From the NCBI GenBank assembly GCA_033398695.1, contig JAWKAU010000035.1, positions 744,001 to 808,000 on the forward strand: a DNA stretch of 64,000 nt. The letters run 5' to 3'. The stretch is from Orobanche coerulescens (taxonomy: Eukaryota; Streptophyta; Magnoliopsida; Lamiales; Orobanchaceae). Under the pieces are notes generated by a model. That model was not told where the DNA came from. It did not search any database and saw only the letters and a program-made list of their open reading frames with translations. The position numbers and the translations under genes are program-made. Shown one piece after another: positions 31,809-43,180 of the stretch (the first letter of the stretch is position 1; each line of letters begins with the position of its first letter).

Positions 31809-34437
31809 AAAAAAATTTCATCCCGAAACATAATGATCTAAAAGCTCGGGGTATCTCGCACGCATATTCTCCTCTAATTCCCAGGTCGCTTCCTCCACAC
31901 CATGTCTCGACCATTACACCTTAACCAAAGGAATAGGTATGTGCCTTAGCTGTTTATCACGGCGTTCCAAAATTCTCACTGGCCTCTCCACAAACGTGAC
32001 ATCCTTCTTGATTTACACATCGCCAAAATTGATAATATGACTAGGGTCCGGAATGTACTTCCGCAACTGAGAAACGTGAAATATGCTATGAATGTGGCTC
32101 AAGGACGGGGGTAACGTCAAACGGTAAGCCAACTCGCCAACTTTCTCCAATATCTTGAAAGGTCCAATATACCTTGGACTAAGCTTCCCTTTTTTCCCAA
32201 AACAGAAAACCCCCTTTTACGGAGACACTCTCAACAAGACGTGATCCCCTACCTCAAACTTCAAGGGTCGACGCCTAACATCTGCATAGGACTTTTGTCG
32301 ACTCTGGGCCATCAGTATTCTCTCTCTAATCAACTCGATTTTCCTCCTAGTCTCCAACACAATATCCATATCAGTTCCAACTAAATCGGACGGCTCATTC
32401 CAACATATCGGTGATCGACATCGCGGCCATAAAGTGCTTCATATGCTGCTATCTTAATCGATGCATGCCAGCTATTATTATAATTGAACTCGATCAGGGC
32501 CAGATGTTCTTCCCAATCTCCACTCCAGTCTAGCGCACAAGCGTTCAACATATCCTCAAACGTCTGAATGGTATGCTCGGATTGTCCATCAGTCTGAGGA
32601 TGGAAAGATGTGCTTAAAAGCAAACGTGTCATCAATGCCTTATGTACCGCCTGCCAGAAATGCGACACAAACCGACCATCCCTATCCTGAAATAATAGTT
32701 TTCGGCATGCCATGAAGCCTCATGCTCTGCGCAATAAATACACGAGCCAACTTTTCTGGACCCCTAGTATCCTTGACACCCAGAAAATGTGCTGACTTAG
32801 TTAGTCGATCCACGATCACCCATACCATGTTCATTCCTGTCTTCGTCCTTGGAAAATTCTTGACGAAATCCATAGAGACGTCCTCCCACTTTCACTCCGA
32901 AATGGGAAGTGGTTTCAACAACCCGATTGGACGTTGATGTTCGATTTTAACTTGCTGGCAACTCAAACACTTAGCCACAAACTGCACTACCTCATTTTTC
33001 ATGTCATTCCACCAAAAGTTCTTCCTCAAGTCCTTATACATTTTACTCGAGCCCGGATGAACTGAGTAAGGTGGCATGAGCATCTTGCTTAATGCCCTGC
33101 CTCAATTCCAAGTCATTCGGTACACACAACCGACCTTGGAATCTCAGCACACCATCCTCATGAATCACAAATCCCGATGCTTTCCCTTTAACTACATTCT
33201 CACGAAGCTAGATACACATCGGGTTCTTCTAACTATCTCGATTTAATGTCGTCGACCAGCGACGAAGAAATCTGAAGGGCGCACAACTTTCCTCTGCTCC
33301 CAGGTAACACAACCTTAATACCCAACTCTATCAACTCTCGCTGGACCTCTAGCTGAGCCGTAAGTAACTCAAGTGCCCTAAGTGATACCGATTTTAAACT
33401 CAAGGCATCTGCCACCACATTTGTCTTGCCCGGGTAATAAAGGATTTTGAGGTCATAATCCTTGATCAGTTCTAACCACCACCTCTATCTCATGTTCAAC
33501 TCCTTTTGTGTGAATATATACTTCAAGCTCTTGTGATCGGTGAAAATCTGACAAGAAGAGCCATACAGATAATGATGCTAAATCTTCAACGCAAACACGA
33601 CCGCGGCCAACTCTAGATCGTGTGAAAGGTAATTCAATTTATACGGTTTCAACTGACGGGAGCATAAGCAATCGTCTTTCCATGATGAATGAGTACACAC
33701 CCAAGTCCTTGGCCCGAGGCATCGCTATAAACTGAAAAGCCCTCATTACCGCACAGTAAAGCTAAGACGGGAGCGGTAGTCAACCGCTTATTCAACTCTT
33801 CAAAACTCTTCTGCCTCTCATTTGTCCATACAAACTTCTTTGACTTCTGCAACAACTGAGTAAGCAGTCGAGCAAGCTTAGAGAATCCCTCAACGAATCT
33901 CTGATAATATCCGGCCAGTCCCCGCAAACTACGGACCTCCTTCACGTTCTTGGGTGGTGCCCAATCCAATACTGCCTCTATTTTGTGTGGGTCTACACGA
34001 ACGCCCTCGGACGAGATTACGTGACCGAGAAACATAACCTCTCTCAACCAGAACTCACACTTAGAGAACTTCGCATAAAGGCGTCGAGTTCTCAAAATGT
34101 TTAACACTATGCGTAGATAATGCACATGCTCCTGTTCGTTCCTCGAATAAATCAGAATATCGTCGATAAAGACGACTACACACTTATCGAGATATTCGAT
34201 GAAGTCCTTGTTCATTAACTACATGAACATGGTTGGGGCATTGGTTATCCCGAACGGCATAACCATGAACTCGTAATGGCCATATCTGAATCCTTCACTC
34301 GGAGCTGGTAATATCCCGACCTCAGATCGATTTTGGAAAACACTATAGACCCTTGGAACTGGTCAAACAAGTCGTCAATCCTCGGAAGCGGATACTTGTT
34401 TTTGATAGTTACCTTGTTCAACTCTCGGTAATCGATG
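31809..34437 (-). pseudogene. C: RT (part), RNase H, integrase, chromodomain
   Basis: Reading leftwards from 34437: RT with [16 protein letters not shown] and [16 protein letters not shown], RNase H pieces ([27 protein letters not shown]), integrase zinc-binding region (HPGSSKMYKDL, CLSCQQVKIEHQRP), integrase core (MDFVKNFPRTKTGMN, DRDGRFVSHFWQ, HPQTDGQSEHTIQ) and a decayed GPF/chromodomain tail to about 31850. Many frameshifts and stops. It is closer to B than to D. Confidence 0.88.
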
Positions 34438-34600
34438 GATTTGGCCTCCCTATAATTTACTTACTTTCTAGTTCTTAGTTAGCTTGTTTAAATTTCTTTC
34501 GGGCTATGTTTGGGATTTGGCCCCCCAGAAAAATATCGGCTATGTAAGGGAATAGGCCCCCCTATCATCTTTGTGCTATAATATATCACTTAAAAAAAAA
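34438..34600 (+). mobile_element. Short poly(A)-tailed retroposon in C's RT
   Basis: 163 bp flanked by an exact 17-bp direct repeat ACTCTCGGTAATCGATG at 34421-34437 and 34601-34617. The insert ends in TTAAAAAAAAA. Long TSD plus poly(A) tail is the signature of target-primed reverse transcription by a LINE. No A/B-box promoter is obvious, so it may be a 5'-truncated LINE end rather than a SINE. The family is not recognised. Confidence 0.88.
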
Positions 34601-34617
34601 ACTCTCGGTAATCGATG

Positions 34618-35671
34618 CATAATCGCAGTGACCCATCCTTATTCCTTACGAACAAGACCGGTGCGCCCCAAGGCGAAGCGCTCGATCGAATGTAACCCAT
34701 GTCTAATAATTCCACTAGTTGTTTCTTCATCTCTCGCATCTCCGCAGGTGCCATGCGGTACGGTGCTTTAGAAATTGGAGCCTCACCCGGCTCTAAATCA
34801 ATGGTGAACTCAACCTCACGGCCCGGTGGTAAACCCGGTAACTCATCTGGAAAAACGTCAGTATATTCATTTACTATCGGAATAGACGAAAGTTCGATTC
34901 CCCCTTCTTCCGACCTCATGGCGTAGCACCAATAACCAGTGCACCCTCCTTGAAGAAGTTTCATCGCTCTAAAAGCGCTGATCAAGAATTTTTGACCACC
35001 CCGTTCGCGTCCAACAAAAGGGTGTTCGGTACCGTCAGATGATAACATCGAAATGGTCGTCATTCTATAGTTCATAATCGCCCCATGCCTATCTAACCAA
35101 TCCTCACCAATGATCAAATCCTCGTCGTTAATGTCTACCACAGTCAGATTAGAAGGCCAAGCTCTCCCTGCGATACTTACCGGAAAATCTCTAATATCAC
35201 GATCCCCCACGATACTATCCCCGCTAGGCAGTTTAACGATAAATGGCTCACATGTAACCAAACAATCAACACGCAGACTATGCACACAATCCAAAGAGAT
35301 GAAAGAATGTGTAGCACCAGAATCGAAAACCACATAAACAGGATGATCAAGGATATGGACGGTACCTGTAGCCACTGCCAACTCAGGATCCTCAGATCGT
35401 CTCATCTCATACACACGGGGTAGAACAGATCCCACACTAGACGTTCCCCCTCTAGAAATCTGCCCACGTCCTCGACCCCTGCCGAAACTCTGCTGAGGCG
35501 GATTAGTTGTCGGAGCCTGATTCACGCTTGGTTCCCTCGTAGCCGGGGCTAACATCTGAATAACTGGTGCCCGGCTCGCATCTCCACAATATGTAGCCGA
35601 AGGCAACATTTTCTGCACCATTGTTGTATTAGTGCTCGACACAGGTGCAGTGTTCCTGGAATTATTATTCA
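34618..35671 (-). pseudogene. C: gag end, protease, RT N-terminus
   Basis: An open frame covers protease with an intact [19 protein letters not shown] active site, [17 protein letters not shown], and the RT N-terminus ([38 protein letters not shown]) up to the retroposon. Upstream there is only a degraded knuckle region. The sequence stops being chromovirus at about 35671, so gag proper is lost. Confidence 0.88.
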
Positions 35672-35890
35672 TGTGATGTGTCTTACCTAATACTGGTTGT
35701 AGATACATAGATGGAAGGTTCTAGATCCTTATAGAGGTAGTATGATCCTATTAGATGTCTTACCTTATCTAGGAATCCTATCTATGGAAGGACTCTCATT
35801 GTAATGCCTATATAAAGGTCCCCTCTATCAGTGTTATGAATACAATTGATTGACTCGTATTTACAGCTTTCTTACTTTCTCCTGAAACAA
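35672..35890 (+). repeat. Probable copia-like solo LTR
   Basis: It starts TGTGATGTGTC and ends near CCTGAAACA, with a TATA-like CCTATATAAAGG (about 35797-35808) and a following AATACAATTGATTGACTCG typical of short copia LTRs. No primer site follows and no clear TSD was found. Orientation and ends are tentative. Confidence 0.5.
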
Positions 35891-37230
35891 TTATGAGACT
35901 CTATAGTTGTTGTATGGCTGCTGCAATCCTGATTAAGAGGGACAAAACTGACTCTATGAACGTTTGATCACCAACTGCTTGATTATATGTCGAAAAGGCA
36001 AAGACAATTATTGTTGAAACCTTAGTGTTCTTGATGATATGTGCATACTTTGAATCTGAAATTTCCTTAGGATAGTAAGACCAACATTTGTGATCAAAAT
36101 CCTGATATTAAAAGCTTAATATATCTGGTTTTATGCTTAGTATTTCTTTGTGAGAAGTGTAAAATGGATAGGTGAAGTTTTGGATACAACAATAACATTT
36201 TCGTGAGTCTTCAGCATGCTGCCAGATTGGACAGCCTGTGTTCAAACAGCATTAACTCTTTGCTCGTTTAATATTTTTGAGAACCGTAAAGTTTGCTGAA
36301 AATTAGACACCTGTAAGTTTCTATAGATATATGAAACGGACCCTGATTCATTCTATATTGAAACAGATTATTGTTTGAAGTTGAAGGTGCTGCAGGATAA
36401 TTTTAAAATAAATGTATAGACATAAAACAGAGCTTTTGTTGAAATTATGTCACGAATTCCTGTGTATATATTTGTTTTTTGTTCCTTAGAATAAAAATAA
36501 AGATGATAGCATATAAGAGTGAGCATATATGTTGATTATTGATAATTAAAGAAGACATTTTAGTTGGTAATTGCATACTCTCCATGTAAATTAATTCCTG
36601 TGATTTTTAATCCTTAGATATTTATGACCGAGTGAAATAAGACATAAGTTATATATGTTGGAATGATTTTAAAAAAAGTATTTATGATAGATAATTAAGT
36701 TAAAATAACAAGGAAATCAATAAAAGCACGAGTCTATTTATGTCAGTTTTGTCTGAAACATGGGTCTGTTCCTAAATTTTCTGGGCATTATTGGTTGTGA
36801 TTTTGAACATGGTTCCTTCATAGAACTTGTACCCCTATGTGATTAGTATCTCCCTGTAAAATATCATAATTTTATGATGAGGTTTGATAGTCCGAACATG
36901 GTCTGAACTAAGACTGTGTGCTGCTAGGCGTATGCTTCCGTGGTTAAATTACAAACGTTATAACTCAGTAATATCTTGTTGAATCAAATTGGATTTTCAG
37001 TATATTGTCAAAACAGTGTGCTAGTAGCTAGTATTAACATTTGGAAGAAATCGACTCACGGTGTATAGTACTAAACGAAAGAACGTATTATTTTTCAACT
37101 GTTAAAGTATAGAAAAATCTCAATCACCAAAGTTTATTTGAGAAGTGCGGAGATCTAGGGAAAATTAGGTGAAGAGACTCTATGTATAAGATAAAATATA
37201 TTAATATTTCAAATGACATTTTTATTCTTA
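35891..37230. other. AT-rich DNA, nothing recognised
   Basis: No long open frame, no repeat structure and no RNA gene that I could identify in either strand. Confidence 0.6.
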
Positions 37231-37239
37231 ATATAATAA

Positions 37240-37485
37240 CGAGATTGAAATCGTTATTGTATACATATAACGATATTAAATTCGTTATAGGTAAAAATAT
37301 TAAAAATAATTCTGAATTATCTTAGGATATGAATTTTTATAGTCGTTACGGTGTCCACATAACGATATTAAAATCGTTACTGATACAAATGTTAAAAATA
37401 ATTTTGAACCATCTTAGGATTCGAACCTTGCACTAAAAAATAAGTTTGAGCTTGACAACTTAACCAATTCCACCGAGAACCTTAA
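37240..37485 (-). repeat. tRNA-like head and 100-bp tandem pair (possible SINE)
   Basis: The minus strand has a B-box-like GGTTCGAATCC (37418-37428) and, 30 bp before it, an A-box-like GTGGAATTGGTTAAG (37459-37473), as in a tRNA-derived promoter. Downstream in that sense lie two diverged copies of a roughly 100-bp unit containing AACGATATTAAA-TCGTTA. No poly(A) tail or TSD was found. Confidence 0.45.
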
Positions 37486-37567
37486 ATGTACTAACTTATC
37501 TCTAACAATAATATATATATATATATATATACACACAACAATAATAATAATAATAATAATATAAAAT

Positions 37568-37680
37568 GGGATATCTCTTTTTTAGTACCAGAGCATAAAA
37601 CTAACAAGTTATATATCCTCATTCATAAAACTATAAGTTTTTGATAATAAAATGTGTTAAAAGATATTATTACCCTTAAA
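37568..37680. repeat. MULE left TIR
   Basis: Diverged inverted copy of 47560-47671: about 110 bp with several short indels. AT-rich. No palindrome array inside it. Confidence 0.8.
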
Positions 37681-37854
37681 GTCTACCACTAAAAGATAAA
37701 AAACACAAAAAATAGAAAATTATTAAAAGCAAACAACAATAATCTAAATGATCCCACAACTCAATATTTCTCTCTCTGGCAAAAAAAAACACTCCGATGT
37801 ATCTCTCATGATACCGAAATACCCCCGTCGTGAAACCCTTTCGCCGGACAGAAA

Positions 37855-39780
37855 ATGTCGAACTCCGACTACGACAGAGAATCTGAAGACGCCAGAAGTT
37901 CCTCACACGCTAGTGACACTCCATCTGAAGAGGAATTCGTCAATGAGCCTTCGGTTAGTGTATTTTTATTCACACACGATCGTGCCACGACGGTTGTTCA
38001 TCGTCTCACGATGGTGCTGAAGAAGATGACACCATCGTGTGCATGATGGTTTTTCGTGGGCACGATGGTTTACACACGACGGTCATCGATCGTGTGAGCC
38101 GTCGTGGGCTAGAAGACCAAAGGCTTCTGCCTTGCACACCATGTCATGCACACGATCGATGCACGTCGTGTGAGCCGTCGTGTTGCACACAATGGTCTTC
38201 ACACGACGGGCATCGACCGTGTGCATGCCATCGTGTGCAAGCAGTGTCATTTTTTTCATTCTCTTAAGCATTCTATCATATTATTATGATTTGTATGTCT
38301 ATATTGCAGACTGGTTGCGTATGGAAGAGACCTACATTGCGCTTTGTTACACGACAAGTGAATCTTTACATACGGGAGGCAGTATTTAAAGAGATCATTG
38401 AGACACTAAGAAGTATGGGCCGCAATTTCGCAGTTAGTGATCGAGCTATCGAGAGCTTGACCGAGGAGGTCCTGGGACGTTTGATTAAAGTTAGGATAAA
38501 TGGGAGTACAAATACTGCCCTGCATCATTTGATTGCCGTCAGTTAGAGGGTGATCAAATCCCCTCAGATGAGTCGTGGTTCGAGGTTTGTGGGAGGACCG
38601 TTCGTTTTACGGCCCATGATTTTGCCATGATCACTGGACTACATTTTGGAAACTCTACCTTCCATCCCTAGGACGACCATCTCCTTCGGTCTGACGGTAT
38701 TTTCCACAGAATACTCCATGGCAAAAATATTAAGGTTAATGTTCTGCAGAAGAGGTTCAACGCTCGAGATTTTGGTAGAGACATAAGAGATTATGTGAAG
38801 GTTGCCAATTTGCTTATATACTACTACTTTATCCTATGTCGTGACGACATGATGGTCGAGACATAGGCATCGGCATTAGTGGAGGATTTCGAGCATTGGG
38901 ATATGTTTTCTTGGGGTTCTTATGCCTTTGAGGTTTTGTCTTACTACATAGGCAATGTTGTCATGAAGGAGTGACGGCAACATAAGAACTATCACTTCTA
39001 TGGTCCTGTTTAGGCTTTACAGATATGGTCGAATGAGATTTCTTCATTGGGAGAATTGTGTGGAATTCGAGATAAATCTGTCCAAGTCCCCCGGTTTTGA
39101 TGTGGACTACGAGTAAGATGTTCTGTGATTTCACTCATTTCTTCGACGAGAAGGTACATAAATTTATAAACGTATTTTCTCCTGACTTTACCCATCTCTT
39201 CAACGTTATGTGATTGCCCATCTAATGGTATGCTTTAATGACTACTTTTGCAGCAGAAAGTACTTTCCTCTTTACCGCATCTGGAGGAGGATGAGGATGA
39301 GTACTACTACATGAGTTTTGAGAATGGCTCGCCATATGACGTTAAGTTCATAAAGCCTATAAGAATAGCTGTGAAGAACAAGAAGGATGAGCCTGCACCA
39401 ATACCGAGAAAAAAGTTATGGATAGGTTGAAGAAGGCTGCTGAGAAATTGATTACATATGAGTCGGCACATAAAGTGTCGAAGCGACGCCGGTAGAGTAC
39501 CCCACCAGTATATGGTGCAGAGACATCGGACCGGGAGAGTCAGCCAGAGAGGGTGTGTTGTGTCCACGGACTTCTTTGTCCGGACCACACCCAGGACGCG
39601 AGTAGAGATGAGTACTTCGATCTCCGTTTGAAAGCGATCTTGTACGAGGAGTCTGAGACAGGATTTATTGCTCGAGTTTCTCGTCGGGTGCTTTATGGGA
39701 TCGTGGATCTCTTTGGACCTACGTATAGATGTTCTAGGAGCCCGGTGCACTACTCAGCTGGGAGCCATGCTGCTGAGTGA
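37855..39780 (+). pseudogene. MULE DUF1985 gene, N-terminal exons
   Basis: Exon 1 (37855-37953, 33 codons, acidic) ends at a GT donor. Intron 1 holds a palindrome array. Exon 2 starts in phase after TTGCAG at 38310 with GCVWKRPTLRFVTRQVNLYI. Then comes the DUF1985 core, in a second frame after about 38530: WFEVCGRTVRFTAHDFAMIT, GLHFGNSTF, ALVEDFEHWDMFSWGSYAFE, FYGPV, ALQIWSNE. A further exon starts near 39254 (QKVLSSLPHLEEDEDEYYYM). In-frame TAG/TGA codons occur within the core; three TAGs probably replace CAG. In related MULEs this domain precedes an Ulp1-like protease; here that protease part lies on the opposite strand at 43140-44720. Confidence 0.75.
37970..38250. repeat. CACACGAT palindrome array 1 (intron 1)
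   Basis: About ten CACACGA or TCGTGTG half-sites, several as palindromes such as CACACGATCGTG and GATCGTGTG. The array lies in the first intron of the DUF1985 gene. Confidence 0.9.
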
Positions 39781-39784
39781 TGTT

Positions 39785-40070
39785 GGGGCACACGATCATG
39801 CCCACGATGGGACTAGCTATTGTGTGCCCACGGTCATGGCAGGATGCACACGACAGTGGGCAAGATGCACACGATTGTAACCCACGATGGGCACGATCGT
39901 GTGCTGCCATCGTGTGCAACACAGGGCTGGTCTGGATTTACCAACTGAACCATAAACCAGTTTTCCAGATTTAACAACAGAACACATCAATCTTACCAGA
40001 ATATATCTGGATAAAAAAGTAAAATACATACTCATAAGTATCAAAAATACATTATCCTACACCACATCCT
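39785..40070. repeat. CACACGAT array 2 and long direct repeat copy 1
   Basis: Array of CACACGAT/ATCGTGTG words to about 39925, followed by about 140 bp beginning CTGGATTTACCAACTG. The whole is a direct repeat of 42870-43180. Confidence 0.85.
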
Positions 40071-40095
40071 TGACATAATTACTTATTGTAACAGG

Positions 40096-40540
40096 GGCGC
40101 CATAAATGGTTTGTCTGTATATGATTTTGTTAGTCGTTATTTCAAGCAACAAAGCCTTAGAGAGACTTATAAGGAGCATATTAATCCTATCCCACATCCT
40201 GATGAGTGGGATGTCCCACCAGATACCTCATCCATCGTTTGCTTACCTCCATAGGGGGTAGGACAAGCCGGCCGACCAAGGATGAGTCGTGCACGGTCCG
40301 CTGTTGAAAATTTGCCCGCAGGTAGATGGTATCATGTATGCGGTAGGTGTAAGGGAACCGACCACAATAGAAAATCTTGCAAAGCATTCATTCCCATAGG
40401 TGGTGTGGATTTGAATATCCCTCCAGAAGAAACTCAAGGAACGGATGAACAAACGAGGCAAAGGCGCCGGCAGAAGAAGAGGTGTAACATTTGTCGTAAT
40501 GATGACCATGACATAAGGGGATGTCCATACCATGAAACTT
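40096..40540 (+). pseudogene. MULE transposase C-terminal exon (inverted)
   Basis: After a TTATTGTAACAG acceptor the plus strand encodes GAINGLSVYDFVSRYFKQQS, LRETYKEHINPIPHPDEW and a CCHC-type knuckle region (CGRCKGTDHNRKSCK, CNICRNDDHDIRGC). This is the C-terminal part of a MuDR/vanA-type transposase (YF...LRETY...I.P.P...W followed by zinc knuckles). The body of that transposase is on the minus strand at 44880-46952 and ends at a GT donor. The exon has therefore been separated by inversion. Confidence 0.8.
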
Positions 40541-40888
40541 AAATTTCCCATGTATTTTTTATATGTTGTGACTTACTAGCAACAATCATGTGCAGGTATT
40601 TTGATCCTCGATGGACCATGTATTGATTCATTATTCTGATTATTAGTTAAAATGCATAATCTTGTCTCTATTTTCATCTTTGAATTGAAATTTAAGTGTT
40701 CAGTGATGTAAAGCAAATAAAGGTGAATATGGAGGCAAACATTAATCCTAACAAAGTAGCTCACTTTAAACAGCAATAGTTTACACCAAAAGCATATAAC
40801 TTTACATAACAAAAGTTCATCACCATCACACCAAAATATCTAAGAATAACTTAAAAACCACAATCACTTGGATCCCTTTTCCCCCTAC
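40541..40888. other. MULE intergenic, no gene
   Basis: AT-rich 3' flank between the inverted transposase exon and the small convergent gene; nothing recognised. Confidence 0.6.
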
Positions 40889-41754
40889 CTACTGCTGTTT
40901 CTTTAGTCTTGTATCATCATCTCTAGGGGTGTGCAGAAAAACCGAATCCGAAAAACCGAACTAAAAATCCGAAAATCCGATCCGAACCAGTCCGATTCGA
41001 TATCTTCGGATCGGATTTCGGATTAGAATTTTACAGATCCGAAAATTTCGGATCGGATCAGATTAAATCCGCGGATTTTCGGATTAATCCGATCGATCCG
41101 AAATATATAAAAAAAGAAATTTTTTATTATTTTTACCAGAAAAAACTTCGGACCGGATTGGATTAACTGCGGATTTTTGGATTAATCTGATCCATCCTAA
41201 ATATATATAAAAAAAATGAAAATTTTATTATTTTTCGATTATGATTTTTATTAGTTTTTAAAATTTTCGGATTTTCCGGGTTAAATCCGATCCGATCCGA
41301 TCCAGATTCGGATTGATCCAAATCCGATCCGAACGATCGGTTCGGATTTCGGATTGAGCAAAAGGTGATCCGAAATTTCGGATTAATCCGAATTCGGATC
41401 GGATCGGATCGGATTGATCCGAATGCACACCCCTAATCATCTCCATGAACTTCTTCTTCTAAAATAACTTCTTTACTTGTCTTCTCAGAAATCTCTAAAT
41501 CATCATTATCATCATCACCATCTAGTATAACTGGATTGCTCGCAGTGTTTTTAAATAGGCCATGTTTCATGAAACACATTAATTCGCAGTACACACTACA
41601 CATACAACAAAATCAAAAAACTTACTCTGAGCATTGAGTATCTTCCCCCCGGCCTAGTTCTGTATGCTGGGTTGGGAGGAGGTATCCCCCTTCTTCTTTT
41701 TGGTGGAGGTGCTTTGATTCCTCCTAAATTGCTTTCCCGTAATCGGCCGCTCAT
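40889..41754 (-). pseudogene. MULE small two-exon gene, disrupted by a hAT MITE
   Basis: Exon 1 (41754-41626, 43 codons) encodes a basic, Pro/Arg-rich peptide starting MSGRLRESNLGGIKAPPPKR and ends at a GTAAG donor. After a short intron with a TAG acceptor near 41594, exon 2 encodes CELMCFMKHGLFKNTASNP and then an acidic tail (LDGDDDNDDLE, ...RLKKQQ, stop at 40889-40891). The exon phases do not match perfectly, so splicing or an indel is unresolved. The 512-bp MITE lies in the acidic tail. No family recognised; it may be the second small gene carried by some MULEs. Confidence 0.45.
40924..41435. mobile_element. hAT-type MITE
   Basis: Ends TAGGGGTGTGCA and TGCACACCCCTA are perfect 12-bp inverted repeats, and ATCATCTC is duplicated exactly at 40916-40923 and 41436-41443 (8-bp TSD, hAT hallmark). 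The 512-bp interior is dense in CGGATCGGATT and AATCCGATCCG words in both orientations. No coding capacity. Confidence 0.93.
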
Positions 41755-41934
41755 TTCGTGTATTTGATTTTAATGGATTTTAATTGATTTTAATTGATTA
41801 GGATTTATAGTAAAAAAAAAAGGGGACTAAGGTTCAGGTATTTCACTCTCGGTCCAGGAAGATGGGCTTATATTGAAAAGAGGGGACCCACAATGAGATT
41901 TTATAATAAAATAATTTGATGTTGCCCTTTGTAG

Positions 41935-42110
41935 CGCACACGATGGGGCACACGATGGGCACGATTGTGTGCACCGATCGTGTGCCACGTTGGCAACCAT
42001 GTGTCTACGGTGTCAAATTGGCACTGTATCCACTGTATCCACGTGTGCACACGATGATGCACACGGTTGTGCCCACGATGGGACACATGATCGTGTGCAC
42101 AAGAACATCA
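41935..42110. repeat. CACACGAT array 3
   Basis: Eight or so half-sites including CACCGATCGTGTGCC and GCACACGATGGGG, immediately left of the 411-bp duplication. Confidence 0.85.
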
Positions 42111-42866
42111 ACAATTTTCACTAATTTCTCAAATTACTCGTCAATTTACGTGTTGTTACTTTTATATTAACAAGTATTTATTAACGATACACTTATTTAA
42201 AAAGTTATTGATTGAATTAACATAATATATTGCATATCATGTGTAGTCTATATGTTCTCAGTGTATTAGTTCGTAAGTATAAGTTCATCCTCTGTATAAA
42301 ATATCTCATATACTAATGAATTACACGAATTGACAAATACGAGTTTGTATAAGAAGTCATATAGTAATTAATGTTTGAACAAGTAATTTTAGAATCACAA
42401 AACATCCTTCTAAATAACACAATAAATCAAATTGGCAAAAATACCAAAAGTTCATGTGCACACGATGGTGCACATGGTCGTGCCCACGATGGGACACATG
42501 GTCGTGTGCACAAGAACATCAACAATTTTCACTAATTTCTCAAATTACTCGTCAATTTACGTGTTGTTACTTATATATTAACAAGTATTTGTTAACGATA
42601 CACTTATTTAAAAAATTATTGATTGAATTAACATAATATATTACATATCATGTGTAGTCTATATGTTCTCAATGTATTAGTTCGTAAGTATAAGTTCATC
42701 ATCTGTATGAAATATCTCATATACTAATGAATTACACAAAATGACAAATACGAGTTTGTATAAGAAGTCATATAGTAATTAATGTTTGAACAAGCAATTT
42801 TAGAATCACAAAACATCCTTCTAGATAAGACAATAAATCAAATTGGCAAAAATACCAAAAGTTCAT
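42045..42866. repeat. 411-bp tandem duplication
   Basis: Two units of equal length, 42045-42455 and 42456-42866, differ at only scattered positions. A third copy begins at 42867 with GTGCACACGATG but diverges after about 60 bp. Each unit starts with a CACACGAT cluster. Confidence 0.93.
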
Positions 42867-43180
42867 GTGCACACGATGATGCACACGGCCGTGCCCACGA
42901 TGGGACACACGGTCGTGTGCACACGGTCTTGGCAGCCATCGTGGGCACACGACAGAAGCAACCCATGACCGTGGGTAGGTTGCACACGATCGTAACCCAC
43001 GATGGCCACGATCGTGTGCAGCCATCGTGTGTAACACAAAGCTGGCCTGGATTTACCAACTGCACCATAAACCATTTTACGTGTGATTTAACAACACAAC
43101 ACATCAATCTTGCCAAAATATATTTGAATTAAAATTAAAATACATACTCATCAGTATCAAAAATATATTATCCTACATTA
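42867..43180. repeat. CACACGAT array 5 and direct repeat copy 2
   Basis: Palindromic cluster to 43040, then CTGGATTTACCAACTGCACC and about 130 bp matching 39930-40070 in the same orientation. Confidence 0.85.

Larger units (their letters stand above)
5849..35671 (-). mobile_element. Chromovirus C (Tekay/Del type), nested host of A
   Basis: C's 3' LTR starts at 5849 (TGTAAC), is interrupted after six bases by element A, and resumes at 29680 after the duplicated GTAAC. It ends at 31796 beside a polypurine tract. Pol follows on the minus strand (31809-35671) in the order chromodomain/integrase, RNase H, RT, protease as one moves right. The gag N-terminus, PBS and 5' LTR are missing: at about 35671 the sequence switches to an unrelated copia-like LTR. 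The copy is therefore truncated as well as nested. Confidence 0.8.

Noticed and set aside
35672..35890. 5' LTR of a full copia element
   Set aside because: No primer-binding site follows and no copia coding sequence is found to the right, so at most a solo LTR is supported.
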